Origin: Salvator merianae
Lineage: Eukaryota; Chordata; Lepidosauria; Squamata; Teiidae
Reading direction: 5' to 3'
Assembly (NCBI GenBank): GCA_003586115.2
Contig: QVOM02000053.1
Coordinates: 789,658-853,657 of the forward strand
DNA: 64,000 bases
The notes under the pieces are model-generated. The model was given only the letters and a program-made list of their open reading frames with translations, did not search any database and was not told the origin of the DNA. Below, one piece after another: positions 13,001 through 23,232 of this stretch (position 1 is its first letter; each line of letters opens with the position of its first letter). The position numbers were made by a program, and so were the translations under genes.

Positions 13001-14129
13001 ACAGTTTGCTAATAACACTATTTATGTAAGAGAAAGCCATTTTTTGTTTTTTCTATACTGGACACTTCATACTTGCACTATACTTGCAATATACTATTAC
13101 AGCTTATGGCCCTTCATGGGTCACTGCCTTGCTGTGGTGGAGCTATGCTGTGCATGGCCACCCAAGACAGACAGTCACAGTGCACTGCTGAGACCAAAAA
13201 TGGAGAAGGAAATGGCAAACCACTCCAGTATCCTTGCCAAAAAAAACCCATGGAAAAGCACTGCAGGAAAAGTAAGATGACATTGGAAGATGATCCCTCC
13301 CAGGTTGGAAGGTGTCCAATACATTACTGGGGGGAAACGGAGGGCAGCTACAAGTCACTCCAGAAAGAGTGAAGCAGTTGGATCAAAGCCAGAAGGACGC
13401 TCCGCTGTGGATGTGCCTGGCGGCGAAAGGAAGGTCCAATGCCGTACAGAACAATATTGCATCGGAACTTGGAACGTAAGATCTATGGACCAAGGTTGGA
13501 TGTGGTCAAACGTAAGATGGCAAAATTAAGCATCAACATCTTGGGAGTCAGTGAACTAAAACGGATGGGAATGGGCAAGCAACCCTCAGAAGGAGTGGGG
13601 TAGCCTCACAGTCAATAAAAAGGTGAGATAAGTAGTTCTGGGTTGCAATCTTAAAAATGACAGAATGATTTCTGTTTGGATCCAAGGCAAACCACTCAAC
13701 ATCAAGCAGTCCAGGTCTATGCCCCTGAGACTTCTGGATATAGGGTGGAATGGAAATACAAACTAATTGTGGACAGTTAAAGTCTCCTCGAACACCCATC
13801 AAAGCTGATGAGGTATCTGGGGCTAGGTGTACCAACTACCATCTCTGAAAGACAAGCACAGATCTTCCCTTAAAACCTCCCGAAAGAACAATTCCTGAGA
13901 GTTTCTTCTCCACCTATCAACCAGCAATGAATTATTTTGTTTACTGCTTCACTACATTTTATTTACTGAATTTATAATGTCTCAAAGCGACTTCCTCTGG
14001 CCTTTGTGCATGCCTAGGAATGGTCCAAATGTCTTCCTAAAGAGAATCTTGCTGGCCTTTCACAATGAAGCATTCAGCCATAGCCTCCCACACAACATCC
14101 TCAAACACTGCTCTGCTGTTTTTGCTGAG

Positions 14130-14163
<34 letters not shown>

Positions 14164-15280
14164 GGGGACCTGGTAATAAGACAGCTGCAGATACAGCAAG
14201 GAAGGAATTCTGGTTGAATTGAAGACTTGGGTCTTGTAGAAGCCACAAAAGGCAGACAGGCAGGAATGGAGGACCAACTCTGCTAGGGGTTCTAGCAGAA
14301 TTGTTTCTTAACAACCAAGAGCATTAGGATTTTAGAGGAACAAAGGACACAAAACACAATTAGTAGAAGAGGGTGTGAGAGGAAAAGCAAATGCAATAAT
14401 TCACTTTCCTACTATTTCTTAAACCTTGCATAAAAAAAACCCAACCCACATGAAATGTAAAATTTGATAGAATACTACTACTATGGGATTTCCAGAAGTG
14501 GCTCTGGAGATTGCTGTACCAGGACAGCCTTCCAAATGCAAAAGGCTTAACTGGGTACTTTGGAGCTGTCCCCACCACCAGAAGGCTCCAGGCTGGCCTG
14601 GACCTGCAATAGCGTAGACCAGCCTTAAGACTACAACTCCCATGATCCTTGACCACCGGCTAATCCGGCTTGGATTAGAATGGAGGACACAAAGGTTTTC
14701 CATTCCTAGCCTCGAACCTTCTCTGCAGACTCTTGAAAAACAGACCACTGAAATAAACGGACAGCAACCACAAAGTGACATAGCACTAACTTACCTCAAT
14801 GTCCTGTAGGCTGAACTCCTTTTGATCTTTGAAGTTTGCTGCTCCAGCACTTAGTTCCATGAGCATTTTTGCTATTTCTGGTTTTATTGCTGCTGTGAGT
14901 CGACTTGCTACTTCCATGACATGTTCCTGCACGTCTTTCAGTTGCATAGCTGCCTTAGAATAGTGCGAGTTCCGAAATACGCTGCTGAAAAGGTCTGTGA
15001 GGAAAGCGCTCGCACGGCAAAACACGTTGAGGGCATCCAGGTATTTGGAGATTCCCTGCTGGATGTCTGCAATGGGAGTGGTCTGATTGCAGCTGCCCGC
15101 AGCAGCCAGGGAGACGAGAGGGGGCGCTGCGCCTGGAGAGGCCAACGGAGTGCTGCTCAGGGTCTTGCTGAGCTCCGGCACCTGATACTGCTGGTGTGGC
15201 TGCACCTTTTGCTTGGACCCGCCAAGCAAAAAGCGCCGCTTGTAGTCCATTTTACTTTCTTGGGCGCTGCAGCAATACAT
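950..15280 (-). CDS. GARRE1: GARRE1 (KIAA0355), granule-associated RAC and RHOG effector 1; twelve coding exons, C-terminus beyond the window
   Basis: The spliced minus-strand product is recognisable as GARRE1 along its whole visible length, from MYCCSAQ to the KHSSGEQEPSTIPSPP block. Coding exons in transcript order: 15280-14795, 10915-10709, 9412-9272, 8989-8894, 8795-8634, 8442-8284, 7137-7040, 6947-6822, 5912-4909, 3223-3058, 2103-1969, 1028-950. They total 953 codons in continuous frame; the human protein is about 1,070 residues, so one terminal exon should lie left of position 1. The family protein is a cytosolic effector of active RAC1/RHOG that also associates with the CCR4-NOT/P-body mRNA machinery. 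The N-terminal ~450 residues are helical and well conserved; residues ~500-830 are Ser/Gln/Pro-rich and low-complexity. The start was chosen because the conserved N-terminus begins at this ATG. One donor is GC rather than GT (see 950-1028). Identification is from memory of the human protein, not a search. Confidence 0.95.
1457..1641. mobile_element. hAT-like MITE, 185 bp
   Basis: The left end CAGAGTTTCCCAAA and the right end TTTGAGAAACCCTG are imperfect terminal inverted repeats of the CAGNGTTTCYCAAA type seen in hAT elements. They are flanked by the 8-bp near-duplicates TTCTAGTC (1449-1456) and TCCTAGTG (1642-1649), which match at 6 of 8 positions. There is no coding capacity. It lies in the GARRE1 intron between exons 11 and 12. 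Confidence 0.7.
1969..2103 (-). CDS. GARRE1: GARRE1 coding exon 11 (residues 882-927)
   Basis: A 135 nt exon with acceptor GCTCCCTCCAG|GG and donor AGAAG|GTGAGT. It encodes WSGAQGDSASSSDETSSANG, then DSLFSMFSGPDIIAAVKQRR, nearly identical to human GARRE1; only the first residues (EMASS versus EGDGLHGG) differ noticeably. Confidence 0.95.
2104..3057 (-). other. GARRE1 intron, no recognised feature
   Basis: The intron between exons 10 and 11 has proper GT...AG ends. The interior holds short A-rich stretches and a GACA-type repeat near 3017-3035; no known repeat family was recognised. Confidence 0.6.
3058..3223 (-). CDS. GARRE1: GARRE1 coding exon 10 (residues 827-882)
   Basis: A 166 nt exon with acceptor TTTCGTTTCAAG|TT and donor GAAGG|GTAAGG. 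It encodes VGSDPEFARYVAGVSQAMQQ, a basic Arg/Gln stretch, then PRTWPFPEYFTEG. Both split codons (A|V and G) join in frame. Confidence 0.94.
3324..3344. repeat. CA dinucleotide microsatellite
   Basis: About ten CA units within the GARRE1 intron between exons 9 and 10. Confidence 0.95.
4140..4770 (-). mobile_element. CR1-type LINE fragment (endonuclease region)
   Basis: The minus strand contains the phrase GILDLILSNAQDL, the usual LDLxLTN motif of CR1/L3-type LINE ORF2, and further upstream a decayed MGDFxxP endonuclease motif (near 4333-4350). The plus-strand text (tcaagtccaggatcccc..., ggcttctggcatttgcgtac) matches the familiar antisense of these elements. Stops and frameshifts throughout mark it as an old relic. 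It lies in a GARRE1 intron in the same orientation as the gene. Confidence 0.6.
4826..4874 (+). repeat. LINE 3' tail remnant
   Basis: Text of the type 'accttcgggtatagggtggg...aaataaataaataa' matches the common reptile LINE tail that ends in an (AAAT)n run. It sits 35 bp from the donor of GARRE1 exon 9. Confidence 0.5.
4909..5912 (-). CDS. GARRE1: GARRE1 large low-complexity coding exon 9 (residues 492-827)
   Basis: A 1,004 nt exon with acceptor TTGTTAACCAG|GG and donor CTGCGG|GTAAGC (phase 1 end). It begins REQALPCIQIQLQRE, then a basic/Ser-rich stretch (LQKTFSKLTSRFTKK), the conserved NLPTDQEMQEVIDFLSGFNM (~residue 635), and SPLVKRRNSVASS, which has a basophilic-kinase-like RRNS site. A long Gln/Pro/Ser tract follows (~residues 665-760), then DLSSDLYSLGLVNSYMDSMM and the conserved RNNTWPNRDQSDGIFGMLGE. 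The Q/P tract is the most divergent part. Confidence 0.95.
5913..6821 (-). other. GARRE1 intron between exons 8 and 9
   Basis: GT...AG intron. It contains several short overlapping open frames on both strands with no recognisable protein; I see no known repeat. Confidence 0.6.
6822..6947 (-). CDS. GARRE1: GARRE1 coding exon 8 (residues 450-492)
   Basis: A 126 nt exon with acceptor GTGTCCTTAG|GT and donor GGAAG|GTAGGT. It encodes (W)CLKEDPATMSLLQRSLDPEK through AVFDLNRWKEG. A GGAA repeat runs across the donor, so shifted donors are sequence-possible, but only this one keeps the RWKEG|REQALP join in frame. Confidence 0.94.
6948..7039 (-). other. GARRE1 92-bp mini-intron
   Basis: A short GT...AG intron (GTAACT ... 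TCCTTAG) between exons 7 and 8. In the downstream exon's frame it is open and starts with an ATG, which makes it look coding, but the mature frame from exon 7 meets TAA as its first codon inside the intron. Confidence 0.85.
7040..7137 (-). CDS. GARRE1: GARRE1 coding exon 7 (residues 418-450)
   Basis: A 98 nt exon with acceptor TTGTGGCTAG|GT and donor ACTTG|GTAACT (phase 2 end). It encodes VVVDTAQIENKEAYAPQISL through QVPST plus the first two bases of a Trp codon. It is separated from the next exon by only 92 bp. Confidence 0.93.
7138..8283 (-). other. GARRE1 intron between exons 6 and 7
   Basis: No gene. Two short stretches (7620-7665 and 8232-8262, 'ggtgggtcacaataaaat') look like reverse LINE tails. 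The rest is unrecognised. Confidence 0.5.
8284..8442 (-). CDS. GARRE1: GARRE1 coding exon 6 (residues 365-417)
   Basis: A 159 nt phase-0 exon with acceptor ATATTTGCAG|CA and donor CTG|GTAAGT. It encodes HTMIQLIKEAGCHNG through the conserved STWRGACKTAVQLLFGQAGL. Confidence 0.95.
8634..8795 (-). CDS. GARRE1: GARRE1 coding exon 5 (residues 311-364)
   Basis: A 162 nt phase-0 exon encoding GCCSDAEAQQSGRRQTPPQP through NLKLKT. The acceptor must be CCACAAG|GG at 8796 to keep frame with LQ|GCC. A better-looking TGTTGCAG lies 11 nt inside the exon but would shift frame into an immediate TGA. The donor ACG|GTAATG gives the conserved KLKT|HTM junction. Confidence 0.93.
8894..8989 (-). CDS. GARRE1: GARRE1 coding exon 4 (residues 279-310)
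   Basis: A 96 nt phase-0 exon with acceptor AAAACTCAG|GC and donor CAG|GTAAGA. It encodes AYKVALESLGHCEYAMKAGF through AIEASLQ, a near-invariant helical block of the family. Confidence 0.95.
9272..9412 (-). CDS. GARRE1: GARRE1 coding exon 3 (residues 232-278)
   Basis: The acceptor is GTCTTGAAG|GC. The exon is 141 nt, phase 0, encoding ATSRLRERACDGCLAGIEVQ through KIDSALQ. The donor is the weak CAG|GTTCGT, which lacks the usual purine-A-G after GT. The junction is nevertheless fixed by the conserved protein (SALQ|AYKVALE). Confidence 0.94.
9413..10708 (-). other. GARRE1 intron between exons 2 and 3
   Basis: AT-rich, with no conserved coding sequence and no repeat that I could name. The splice ends fit (GTAAGG start, TTGAAG end). 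Confidence 0.6.
10709..10915 (-). CDS. GARRE1: GARRE1 coding exon 2 (residues 163-231)
   Basis: The acceptor is TTTTTTCGAAG|GT and the donor is GAG|GTAAGG. The exon is 207 nt, phase 0 at both ends. It encodes VLGRCFLTVMQVHFQFLSQA through RSWRGATE. The middle (~residues 200-220, ERKNPNVSELSGTSPA) is the variable part; both flanks are conserved with human GARRE1. Confidence 0.94.
12670..12775 (+). repeat. LINE 3' tail remnant
   Basis: 'tgtaaactgccttgagca...ggtataaaaataagtagtag' is the tail form shared by many squamate LINEs (gtaaaccgccttgag ... ggtatataaat). Confidence 0.55.
13103..13725 (+). mobile_element. BovB/RTE-clade LINE, 5' fragment with endonuclease start
   Basis: Plus-strand sequence at 13200-13240 encodes the leader typical of BovB ('NGEGNGKPLQYPC'). 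At about 13459-13499 it encodes CIGTWNVRSMDQG, the conserved start of the RTE apurinic-like endonuclease. After an apparent 1-bp loss near 13494 the family sequence resumes in another frame (INILGVSELK). A further block near 13660-13725 (family text around QVYAP) follows after an internal deletion. It is non-functional: no reverse transcriptase is present. BovB is abundant in squamates and ruminants and is inferred to have moved horizontally. Confidence 0.8.
13724..13850. repeat. LINE debris following the BovB fragment
   Basis: 13724-13765 resembles a LINE tail (cctgagacttctggatatagggtgg). 13766-13835 read on the minus strand contains GVRGDFNCP, reminiscent of the CR1 endonuclease motif MGDFNxP. 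The two pieces suggest nested insertions, but each is too short to assign firmly. Confidence 0.35.
14133..14162. repeat. GT dinucleotide microsatellite
   Basis: About fifteen GT units in the GARRE1 intron before coding exon 1. Confidence 0.95.
14555..14665 (-). mobile_element. MITE remnant with 'actacaactccca' end
   Basis: It contains 'agactacaactcccatgat', the hallmark end of an abundant reptile non-autonomous DNA element (ggactacaactcccatcat...). Only part of the element is recognisable, so the strand and limits are approximate. Confidence 0.45.
14795..15280 (-). CDS. GARRE1: GARRE1 coding exon 1 (residues 1-162), start codon
   Basis: ATG is at 15280-15278 and the donor is GAG|GTAAGT at 14794. 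It encodes MYCCSAQESKMDYKRR, then a variable Ala/Pro/Ser stretch (~residues 38-65), then the strongly conserved block TTPIADIQQGISKYLDALNV and the helical region to SLQDIE. In-frame sequence upstream of the ATG is open for six codons, but the conserved protein starts at MYCC. The acceptor of this exon, in the 5' UTR, is uncertain: AG candidates occur at about 15300, 15311 and 15340. Confidence 0.95.
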
Positions 15281-18200
15281 AAGGAAGTACTTGAACAACG
15301 TTGCTTGAACTAACAGTCCTCTCCTCTCATGAGCCGCTTCCTTGGAACTCTATGTGTAGTAGCAAGAGTGGAGTATGCACATAATTTTCATAGGAGGCAT
15401 TTCAAAAATACACAAAAAAGGTAGGTAATTTGTATCCGGAGAGAAAAAGGCAGCGGGGTTTGCTGTCTTGTATTGTTCAGTGTTCATATGCAGCGCAGCT
15501 GCGTTTACACGTTATAGTCATAAAAGCAAACTGTGGTAGGTTTTCTTTTTTCAGAAATGCTGTATATTTCCAACTTTGCATTCTATTGTGTGCACCCAGG
15601 TTACGGTTTCAAAGCCAGGACAAAAAAGCTATCTGCTGCAGTCTCCAGTCAATGCATTTTTGACACCTGATGTTAACATTAACGTACACTGAAGAAATCA
15701 ATTTTGCAGAAGGAATATCATAGCTACAAACCCTCTTCAGTTCCTATTAGGAGAGAAGGATCAAAATCACTGCTCAACAGTGAACGTGAATATAGAGCAG
15801 GTCTGCCCACTGATTCTTTTCATCAGCAGACTAAGTTTCGGTTTGACAGAGCCTGTCGGTCAAATCCGTTTGAGTTTCCTATCTTAACACTGGCGCGGAA
15901 ATGCACATTTGATTCCTGGAGACTTTGCAAGTGCACAGTATTCAGAAAAAGTGCTCTCTTTTTATTGCAAGCCTTTCCACTTTTCCTTCTGTGTGCTGAG
16001 GTAGTTTCCTTTAAACATTAGTAAGTGGTGTTTCAGGGTAAGTTCTCTTGATTGTAGAGTCTCAAGGATGCCGAAATGTATTTCTAAGGCCTCTAGGTCA
16101 TTTCCTGGGGGTGGGCACAAAAATGAGAAGAACTGAGTGAGTTAAGTGAGCTTTCTAACAGAACCTTTAACTCCTTACTCTCAAACTGTATTTTGGGTGG
16201 GGGAAAATGGCTCTACCTGAACATTTAAGAGAGACATCTGTGGCAAAGTAGAATAAATGAAAAAGATTTTATGGAGGCCTCTATAATCTATTATCACCAA
16301 CCCCCCTGTTAGATATTTAGTATTTTTTGTATTTAAACTGTACTTAGTCTGCCTGAATGTGATGAATTTGAATCAGCTAAAGCTAAACACTCATTATGTT
16401 CTATACTAACAGATACCAAGTTAAATAGCCCAGAGATTAATGATGCAAGCAAGGACAGACAAATGCAAACAGTTTTGTCCACTAAGATATTTTAAAGAGT
16501 GTTTAATCAGCAGACATACACTTTTCTAGAAAAGTTGCTTGTCTCATTAAACTAAGGACAAGAGGAAAGATGAATTCTGGAGTGTGCCAAAAGACTTACC
16601 CTTCTCTGTTTCCAATACGGCTTATGCTGTTTCAAAGAAGGGAACTTGGGTCAGTGAAATGTTAAGAGAGCTACAAGAGTCTCCACCTAGGCACACAAGA
16701 TTTTATAAACATTCTGTTAAAATTAAGTTTCTAATGAATATCAAACACCTGCCATAGCAGGGCACTAAATGAGGCAATGGAATTATCTTCCTCAATAAAA
16801 CTCAACTTCATCTGGGATCTTTTTAGAATCTTTGCTACTTCCAGTATGAACCTACCTGATTTTTGAGACTGCTCAGGGAGATCCTACTTTCTGATCTCTC
16901 TATCTCTGAAACCAGAAAAAGAGGTCTTCTAAGTGGTGGCAACATGACCTGCATAACTCCCTCCGTGGTACAGATCTGCCATATTTCTGTCTCCTTTTGC
17001 CCTTTAACCAGGGATAATTTTCTTTGCTTTGATACTAACGCTTTGATGTCTTAACTACTATGTTTGCTTTTAACTGGCATATAATTCTGTTTACTTCCAC
17101 CACACTGTCTTTTTTTACTGTAAGCTAGTTTTCTAAAGATAGTGAATCTTGGCACTGAAGGCCTCAGTAATGGAATTTAGATTAAATGGACAAATTTCTG
17201 ATAGATCAGCACTTCAGAAACGATTATACTGAAATGTACCGACAGCATACTTCCTTTCCCCTACATTTTGGCCAACTGCAAGAGTTCAGTTAACTCGCCT
17301 TTTTCTTTCCCCTTTCCAAATCTAGCATTATTATTCCCTGCTTTGCATTTCATCCAATCTATATTCCCTCTTTCTGCAATTCACTTTTTTTTTTACAGAA
17401 TAAACTTGAGCAAGACCAATCCGCCATTGCCAAGAACTAACAAAATACACTTAGAATATGCTCTGTATTTGTAACATTAGATTACTGTCTATTCCAACAC
17501 TTGGAAAGATTCTCTGCAGCCTTTCTGGAATGCGGAGAAGAAAAAGGTGGAAAAGCAGAGTTTGAGAGCATTTCTACTCTTAGTGCCAGAGTGGGAGAAA
17601 CGATCCCTCTCCCCAATGCTCCCCCAAGTCCAGCCTTTTTAGGCAATGTCTCAGGGACAGGCTGGCCTCAAAAGCACCTAATGGTTCACCAAGCAGAGCA
17701 AAGCTCCTCCTATTTAGTGACGAAGAAAACCATCTGCCAGTAAGGCTTTAACTCCCTCCCACCCTTCCTACTTATGCTACACATAAGCATCCCTGTCTTC
17801 ACTTTCCAGACACGACAGAAAACAACATAGGGAAGGAAGTATTTGGAAGCAACACAAAGCGTGCCATTTTCTTTTTCTGCACACTTGCCAAAATAAATGG
17901 AAGCTGCGCAAGAGTAGAGTCATGCTCTCATTAAGGATTAGCTTGGACTAATTCCCAGTTCATCTGAGGAAGACCCCACCCCAGGCAACATTATTTCAAT
18001 CATTAAAGAACCACATCTTAAGACTTCAGAGCCAAAAACACCTCAGGCACTACCTCTCCTAGACCAGCCACTCTGTGCATAAGCAGGGGAGCCAAGCAAG
18101 ACGGGCGGCAGTTCCTGACACCCACTGTCTTGTGCTGTTACCAGCAAGGCAGAGGTTGCCAACGGTGATATGATACCCACCAAGTATCTTGCAGCAGGCC

Positions 18201-19076
18201 TGATGGTGACGGAACCAGGCAGACTCCAGGCATGAAAGGACATTCTACCTGAAAAAGCAGTTCCTATGAGCCACACCCTGCAGCAGCTCTGCCTCAACTT
18301 TCTACCAAGGTGTATTCTTCTGACGGACCTTGGAAAGAGAAGACTCAAGCTTTTGCTTCCACTTAGGAGTCGCCCAGCTGTGCAGCTTGCGTCTCTGCAC
18401 TAGAACCACATCAGCCTTTGCTGGCCTGGCACCTTCCAGCTGTTTGGCCTCTGACCCCAACCAGTACAGTCATGCTTCTTGGACTGAAGGCTCCAGGCTG
18501 ACAAAGGCTGGTCCACAGCCAGATAATGCTACTTCCTCCTCTACCACAAGCCTTCAGACATCTTCTATCTTAGGATTTTAATATATAAAGTACTAAGTAC
18601 CTTTTGCAGGTTAATGTACAAATTTTTCCTCCTGCTCCCTCTCTCAACTCAATCCTTTTATAATCTTCCCCCTGGATTGTAAGCCCATAGACAGGGCTAT
18701 ATCGCATTTTAATCTTAATTACAGAAGCTAGAAAACATGCAGTGTTTCAATACAAACATGTCTTTCAAACCTCACCAAGATTTCAACAGCCCGATGAAAC
18801 TACTCACCCTTTTAGTTTTCTATAAGCAGTGGACAGAAATACTGCATGCCAGTAACGCAGCCTATTTTTCAAGAGCACTCTCTCTCATTCTCATGACATT
18901 CCCATAAGGTAAGCTGCTGTCTTCCTTGGAGAACAGGGTTAGGGTGACCGATGAAAAAGAAAACAATAAGCATAGCTTGCTAAAATTCAGCCTTAGGTGA
19001 CAATGAGATCTGAACTGCTCTTTCAAATAACAAATCAGATTTCTTCTCTTCTAGCATCCTTGAATAATTCAATATG

Positions 19077-19262
19077 TAAGAACCTAAGAGGAGCCCTGCT
19101 GAATCAGGCCGCAGCCCATCTTGTCCAGCATCCTGCCGCCTCACATAGTGGCTGACCAATGCTTCTGGGCATTCTCAAGCAGAAGACAAAGGAAAACCTT
19201 CACCTGCTCTTGACTCCCTGCAAGTGGCCTTTGGAGGCATCCTGCATTCCATCCTAAGTCTC
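19077..19262 (-). mobile_element. CR1-type LINE 3' end (antisense copy)
   Basis: 'taagaacctaagaggagccc...gaatcaggcc...tccagcatcctg...aagcagaagacaaagg' is the reverse complement of the same 3' UTR found at 42.3, 50.5, 62.6 and 62.8 kb. The family ends in a TTCTTATG-type octamer, as CR1 elements do. Confidence 0.7.
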
Positions 19263-21454
19263 CAGTGCGCATCTTTCTACACTATAAGGATAGATTTTTC
19301 TCCTTAGCAGAGCATTCTTACACTTGCAGGAAAGCTGCAGGACTTAATGTAAATACCCTGACCCCAGCATGCATGTGAAAAAAAAGCAGTACATTTTTAT
19401 TCATAATTATGGGAATTTGCAAGAAGTTTGGATGCAAATGTTCACTCCCTAGAGTTGACATTCCACTCTTTGAGAAGGCTGAGCAATGCTGTAACATAAC
19501 ACAAGTTTCTCTCAAAGGTCCCATTATACTCAATAGTTGTGGGGAATTTCAACCCTAAGTAATTTGGAGAGACTTTTAAAATCCTAACCGACACAAGTCC
19601 AAGCCAGAAAATATCTTGGAAGGTCTTTTTTCCTCTTCAGCGTATATTTTAAGCCAATCCAGAATGAAAGAATTCACACTCTCAAAATAACATATCAGAA
19701 AATGTATCAGGAGAAATATCTCATGATAATCAGCAGGGAAAATGTAAGAAAAGTTTGACAAAAATCCTAGAAAGCATCAGCAAATTGAAAGATAGGAAAA
19801 CGGCCGTTCTCAAGCCCCCCTAAACTCTCTTAATTAGCCCTCTTCCTTGCCAACCCTAGCCCATTTGCCCTGTGATTTCATCTTAAATATATCAGCCGAT
19901 GACTGTTTTCTCTTTTTCTCTCAAAGAGAACAGGAGTTCACACAATTGCTTACCACTTCCTGAGCAGCTCTGCTCAAAGGCCTGCACAGCAATACCCCTA
20001 ATGCCTGTTCTTAGAAGGGGCTTAAATCTGAAGCATGGAAAAAACCCTGATTGGAATTACTCCAGGAAATGTGAAGAGCGATTTCATGGGAGGCTCAAGA
20101 TCCCTGCTTTACAAGAGACAGGTAAGATGACCATGGCAAACCACTTCTGTTTCTCCACCAAGGAAACTGCTCAGAGGTGCCCATGCAGTCAACCAGTAGC
20201 AATCGTGTGACTCACATGTATACCTACAGTAACTGCTCTCCTCTTCAGCATCACTGGCATCATATGGGAAATATTCTATCAAGTGCTCTTCTTGGCCACC
20301 TTAGACATTTACATAAACGGAAGGGCGAGGGAACGACAGCAGGAAGTTCTAGTAAGGGGCAGAGGGAAACATGGGTATGGGAAGAATATTCAGCTGATAA
20401 CCCAGAGGCCCTGGAACTAATCCCCTGGATTACATACTTTAACTAACTTCCAGCTGGGAAATCATTTTGACAGTCCCACATTTTGCTGATGTACACCACA
20501 GAAGAATGGAACTCAACTGTTCAACATTTGGTTAACAAGAACTTATAATTAGCTATAGGCCAAGCACTTGCCACTGAGCACCAGGTTTTGACTGGGGACG
20601 TGGTGCAGTATGAGTCTTAATGTGGGTCGGCATTCAAAAAGTCACTCCCAATGGGCCACCTAAAGCTGCCTAAAGCAGCAGCTCATATCAGTAGGGCCTG
20701 CTGGAGAGCAAAAGAGACGTTTGCCCATGTTTCACCAATTACAGGTGCAATAACGGGAGTGTTCATCTCACAAAAAATGAAGACTCTTTTGTCTGCACTC
20801 CAATTGGGCAAATTATCAGTGCGCGAAGATAATGTTGTCGGCCCTTCAGCTGTCGTCCAGTGCAAAACACACCCCCTTTCTAAAATTAGTTGCCAACCAA
20901 GGATGTACAGACACTCAGGCTAGAGGCTTCAATTTCACAGATGCACTTTAAACCAAGCCTGCATCTATTGCACATTTCCTGAATCTATCCTTTGGCATAA
21001 TGCAATTCAAATTCAACAATCATATTTGAATATTTTATTCCACACAGTTGTACTGCATTAACCAGGCATTTCATAATTTTTGGCTTGGCATGATGGAACG
21101 GTAAAACAAAAAACTAAGATTACTTGAGATATCCCAGAATAGCAGCCTTTGGTGAGGCATGCTGTCTGGCTAAGCAGTGAAATCTCATACCCTGGACTGC
21201 TAGGAAATTCTCTTCATCCAGGCTTCTATCCACCTCCAGTTTTCCAGGCCCTAACCCTGTCTACAATTATAAGTTCTTTGCCTGCTTTGTAAGAATTAAA
21301 AACACCAATATTACCAACTTTTAAAACAGAACAAAGGCTACAAGCTTATGCAGAAATTCACTAGCATAAGGAAAATGTTGTCCTGCTAGAGCAGGAGGGC
21401 TGTATTTTAACTGTGTTTTTAGTGAATAATGTGCTATTGATGTTCTATACTATT

Positions 21455-21525
21455 TTATGGAATGCTGTGACCTGAGACCTTCTGGTGAAAGGTGAAGATA
21501 TAAATCTTCAAAAATAAATGAATAC
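21455..21525 (+). repeat. LINE 3' tail remnant
   Basis: 'gctgtgacctgagaccttctggtgaaaggtgaagatataaat...aaaataaatgaata' matches the squamate LINE tail consensus and ends in an A-rich tract. Confidence 0.6.
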
Positions 21526-21719
21526 AACACAGCACATGAAATCTAGTCATGTTTCAAGCAACAGAAGAAAGAAGAAATCGAGTTCTTAAAAAATGTGTTC
21601 CATAACTAAAGCTCATCAGCCACTTCATAATAAAAGCTCACCGTCTGTTCTGTTCTTTGACTCAAGCTTGATGAGACACAGCAGCAGAATTTGCTGCTCA
21701 TGCTAAAACACCGGCAAAA

Positions 21720-21782
21720 AATCAGCCAAATACCAGCCACGCTTGGCTTTTTCTATGGCTAGGATAATTAGTTTGGCTGATT
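21720..21782. repeat. Short inverted repeat
   Basis: AATCAGCCAAA (21720-21730) is followed 41 bp later by its exact complement TTTGGCTGATT (21772-21782). It could form a small hairpin or be the ends of a tiny MITE; no target duplication is evident. Confidence 0.6.
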
Positions 21783-23232
21783 ATCTGGCTACTCTGACTG
21801 CTTGACCAACATCAGGATCAGCCATAACTGGGATACAAATAGAGCATAGTTAGGGTGAACAATTCCGCATTAACAGATAACAATCCCAACAACTTTCATT
21901 GACCCCTAAATGACAGAACAGAAAATGTTTAAATGCCGTGTGTTCACCCTGAAGCGGTCCATTAGCACAGCCATGACCTCTCTGCGCAGTCCCGCTGGTC
22001 ACCTGACAGGTTTCACTATCAAGCCAAGGGACAGAGAGAGAGAGAAGATACTTATTGTAGGCAAGCCCTTTAAATTTCCTCCTGGCTATGAAAACAGTGG
22101 CTCTGGACAAAATTACAAGACGATAAAGAGTCTAGCTAAGCCATTTATATTCTCAAGATAAGAGCAAGATAACTTTCCTTAGGTAGAAGCTGAAGGATTT
22201 GTTGTAACTAGGCTATTACAGGCTTTCCTCCTTGGCAAGATCAGACACCTTGCCTACAGAGGTGTCAGACAGGTCTCAAGTCCCTTTGGCACAAGATGCC
22301 AACTGTTCTCACCAGGAAAAGTTTGGAGTTAGCAAAGCAAATACAAGAGCAGGCTGTCAAGCGATGTCTGTAGAAGTTCTCAGCCGTTTTTGTCTGGGCA
22401 ACAATCAGAGGAGCTCAAAACAATCCCTTGAAGAAAAGCAGACAACCATATGGTACTACTGTACTGCTGATATTTAGTAAAATGCAAAACAGGACAACAG
22501 CATTCATCCCCGAGTTTCTTTCAAGCAAAACAAGGTACATAACCTCAACATCTTTAAAACAACGAGCCATACCTGTAAGGCGAGAACTGACAGAAAATCT
22601 TTTTCCAAGAAAAGGAAACAAACAAAGCATACATATGCAGTGAATTTGGATGCTGACACCAAAACCAATCTTAGCTTTCCAAATCACACACCTGCTCTTT
22701 GGATGCGATCTCAGCATCAAGCCCAGATGCACCAAAAGTGCATTATGACCAAAATGTCAGGCTGGACACAACTATATGCCATTCTGGATGCGTAATCTGC
22801 AGTAGCTTAAAATCGGCTGTGGAGTTTGCTTGAGCCCCATGGGTGCCATCGCAACACTACTGTAGCAATGAGTAATGAGTAGCACAAAGACAACCCATTT
22901 TACAATCACCTACTAGCTAGCAAACAATCCAACGCTTGTAGAATTCTGAGTTGCACTGGAATGAACAGCCAATACCAAAATATCACAAAAGCAATATTGT
23001 TATGAATCCCTGGCTGTCATAGGTCAGTAATCCCTACAGGAACAGTTCTGAAATCCTGAAAAGTCAGGAGGATTGTGAGGGCAAACTTTCATGTTCAGAA
23101 TGCACCCTGAAAATTTTAACTCAACTCATACTGTTGCTCTTCTATTTTAACAAGCTTTTTATTTTCCTTGGGCTTGACTCTTTAAAAAAAGATCAGTGCA
23201 GCAAAGCTGCCCATCCAATAATTGCTCCCTGA

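Larger units (their letters stand above)
10916..14794 (-). other. GARRE1 intron between coding exons 1 and 2, repeat-rich
   Basis: It holds a LINE tail (12670-12775), a 5'-end fragment of a BovB/RTE LINE (13103-13725), further LINE debris, a GT microsatellite and an 'actacaactccca'-type MITE remnant. There is no host exon: the flanking codons QDIE|VLGRC join directly. Confidence 0.75.
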
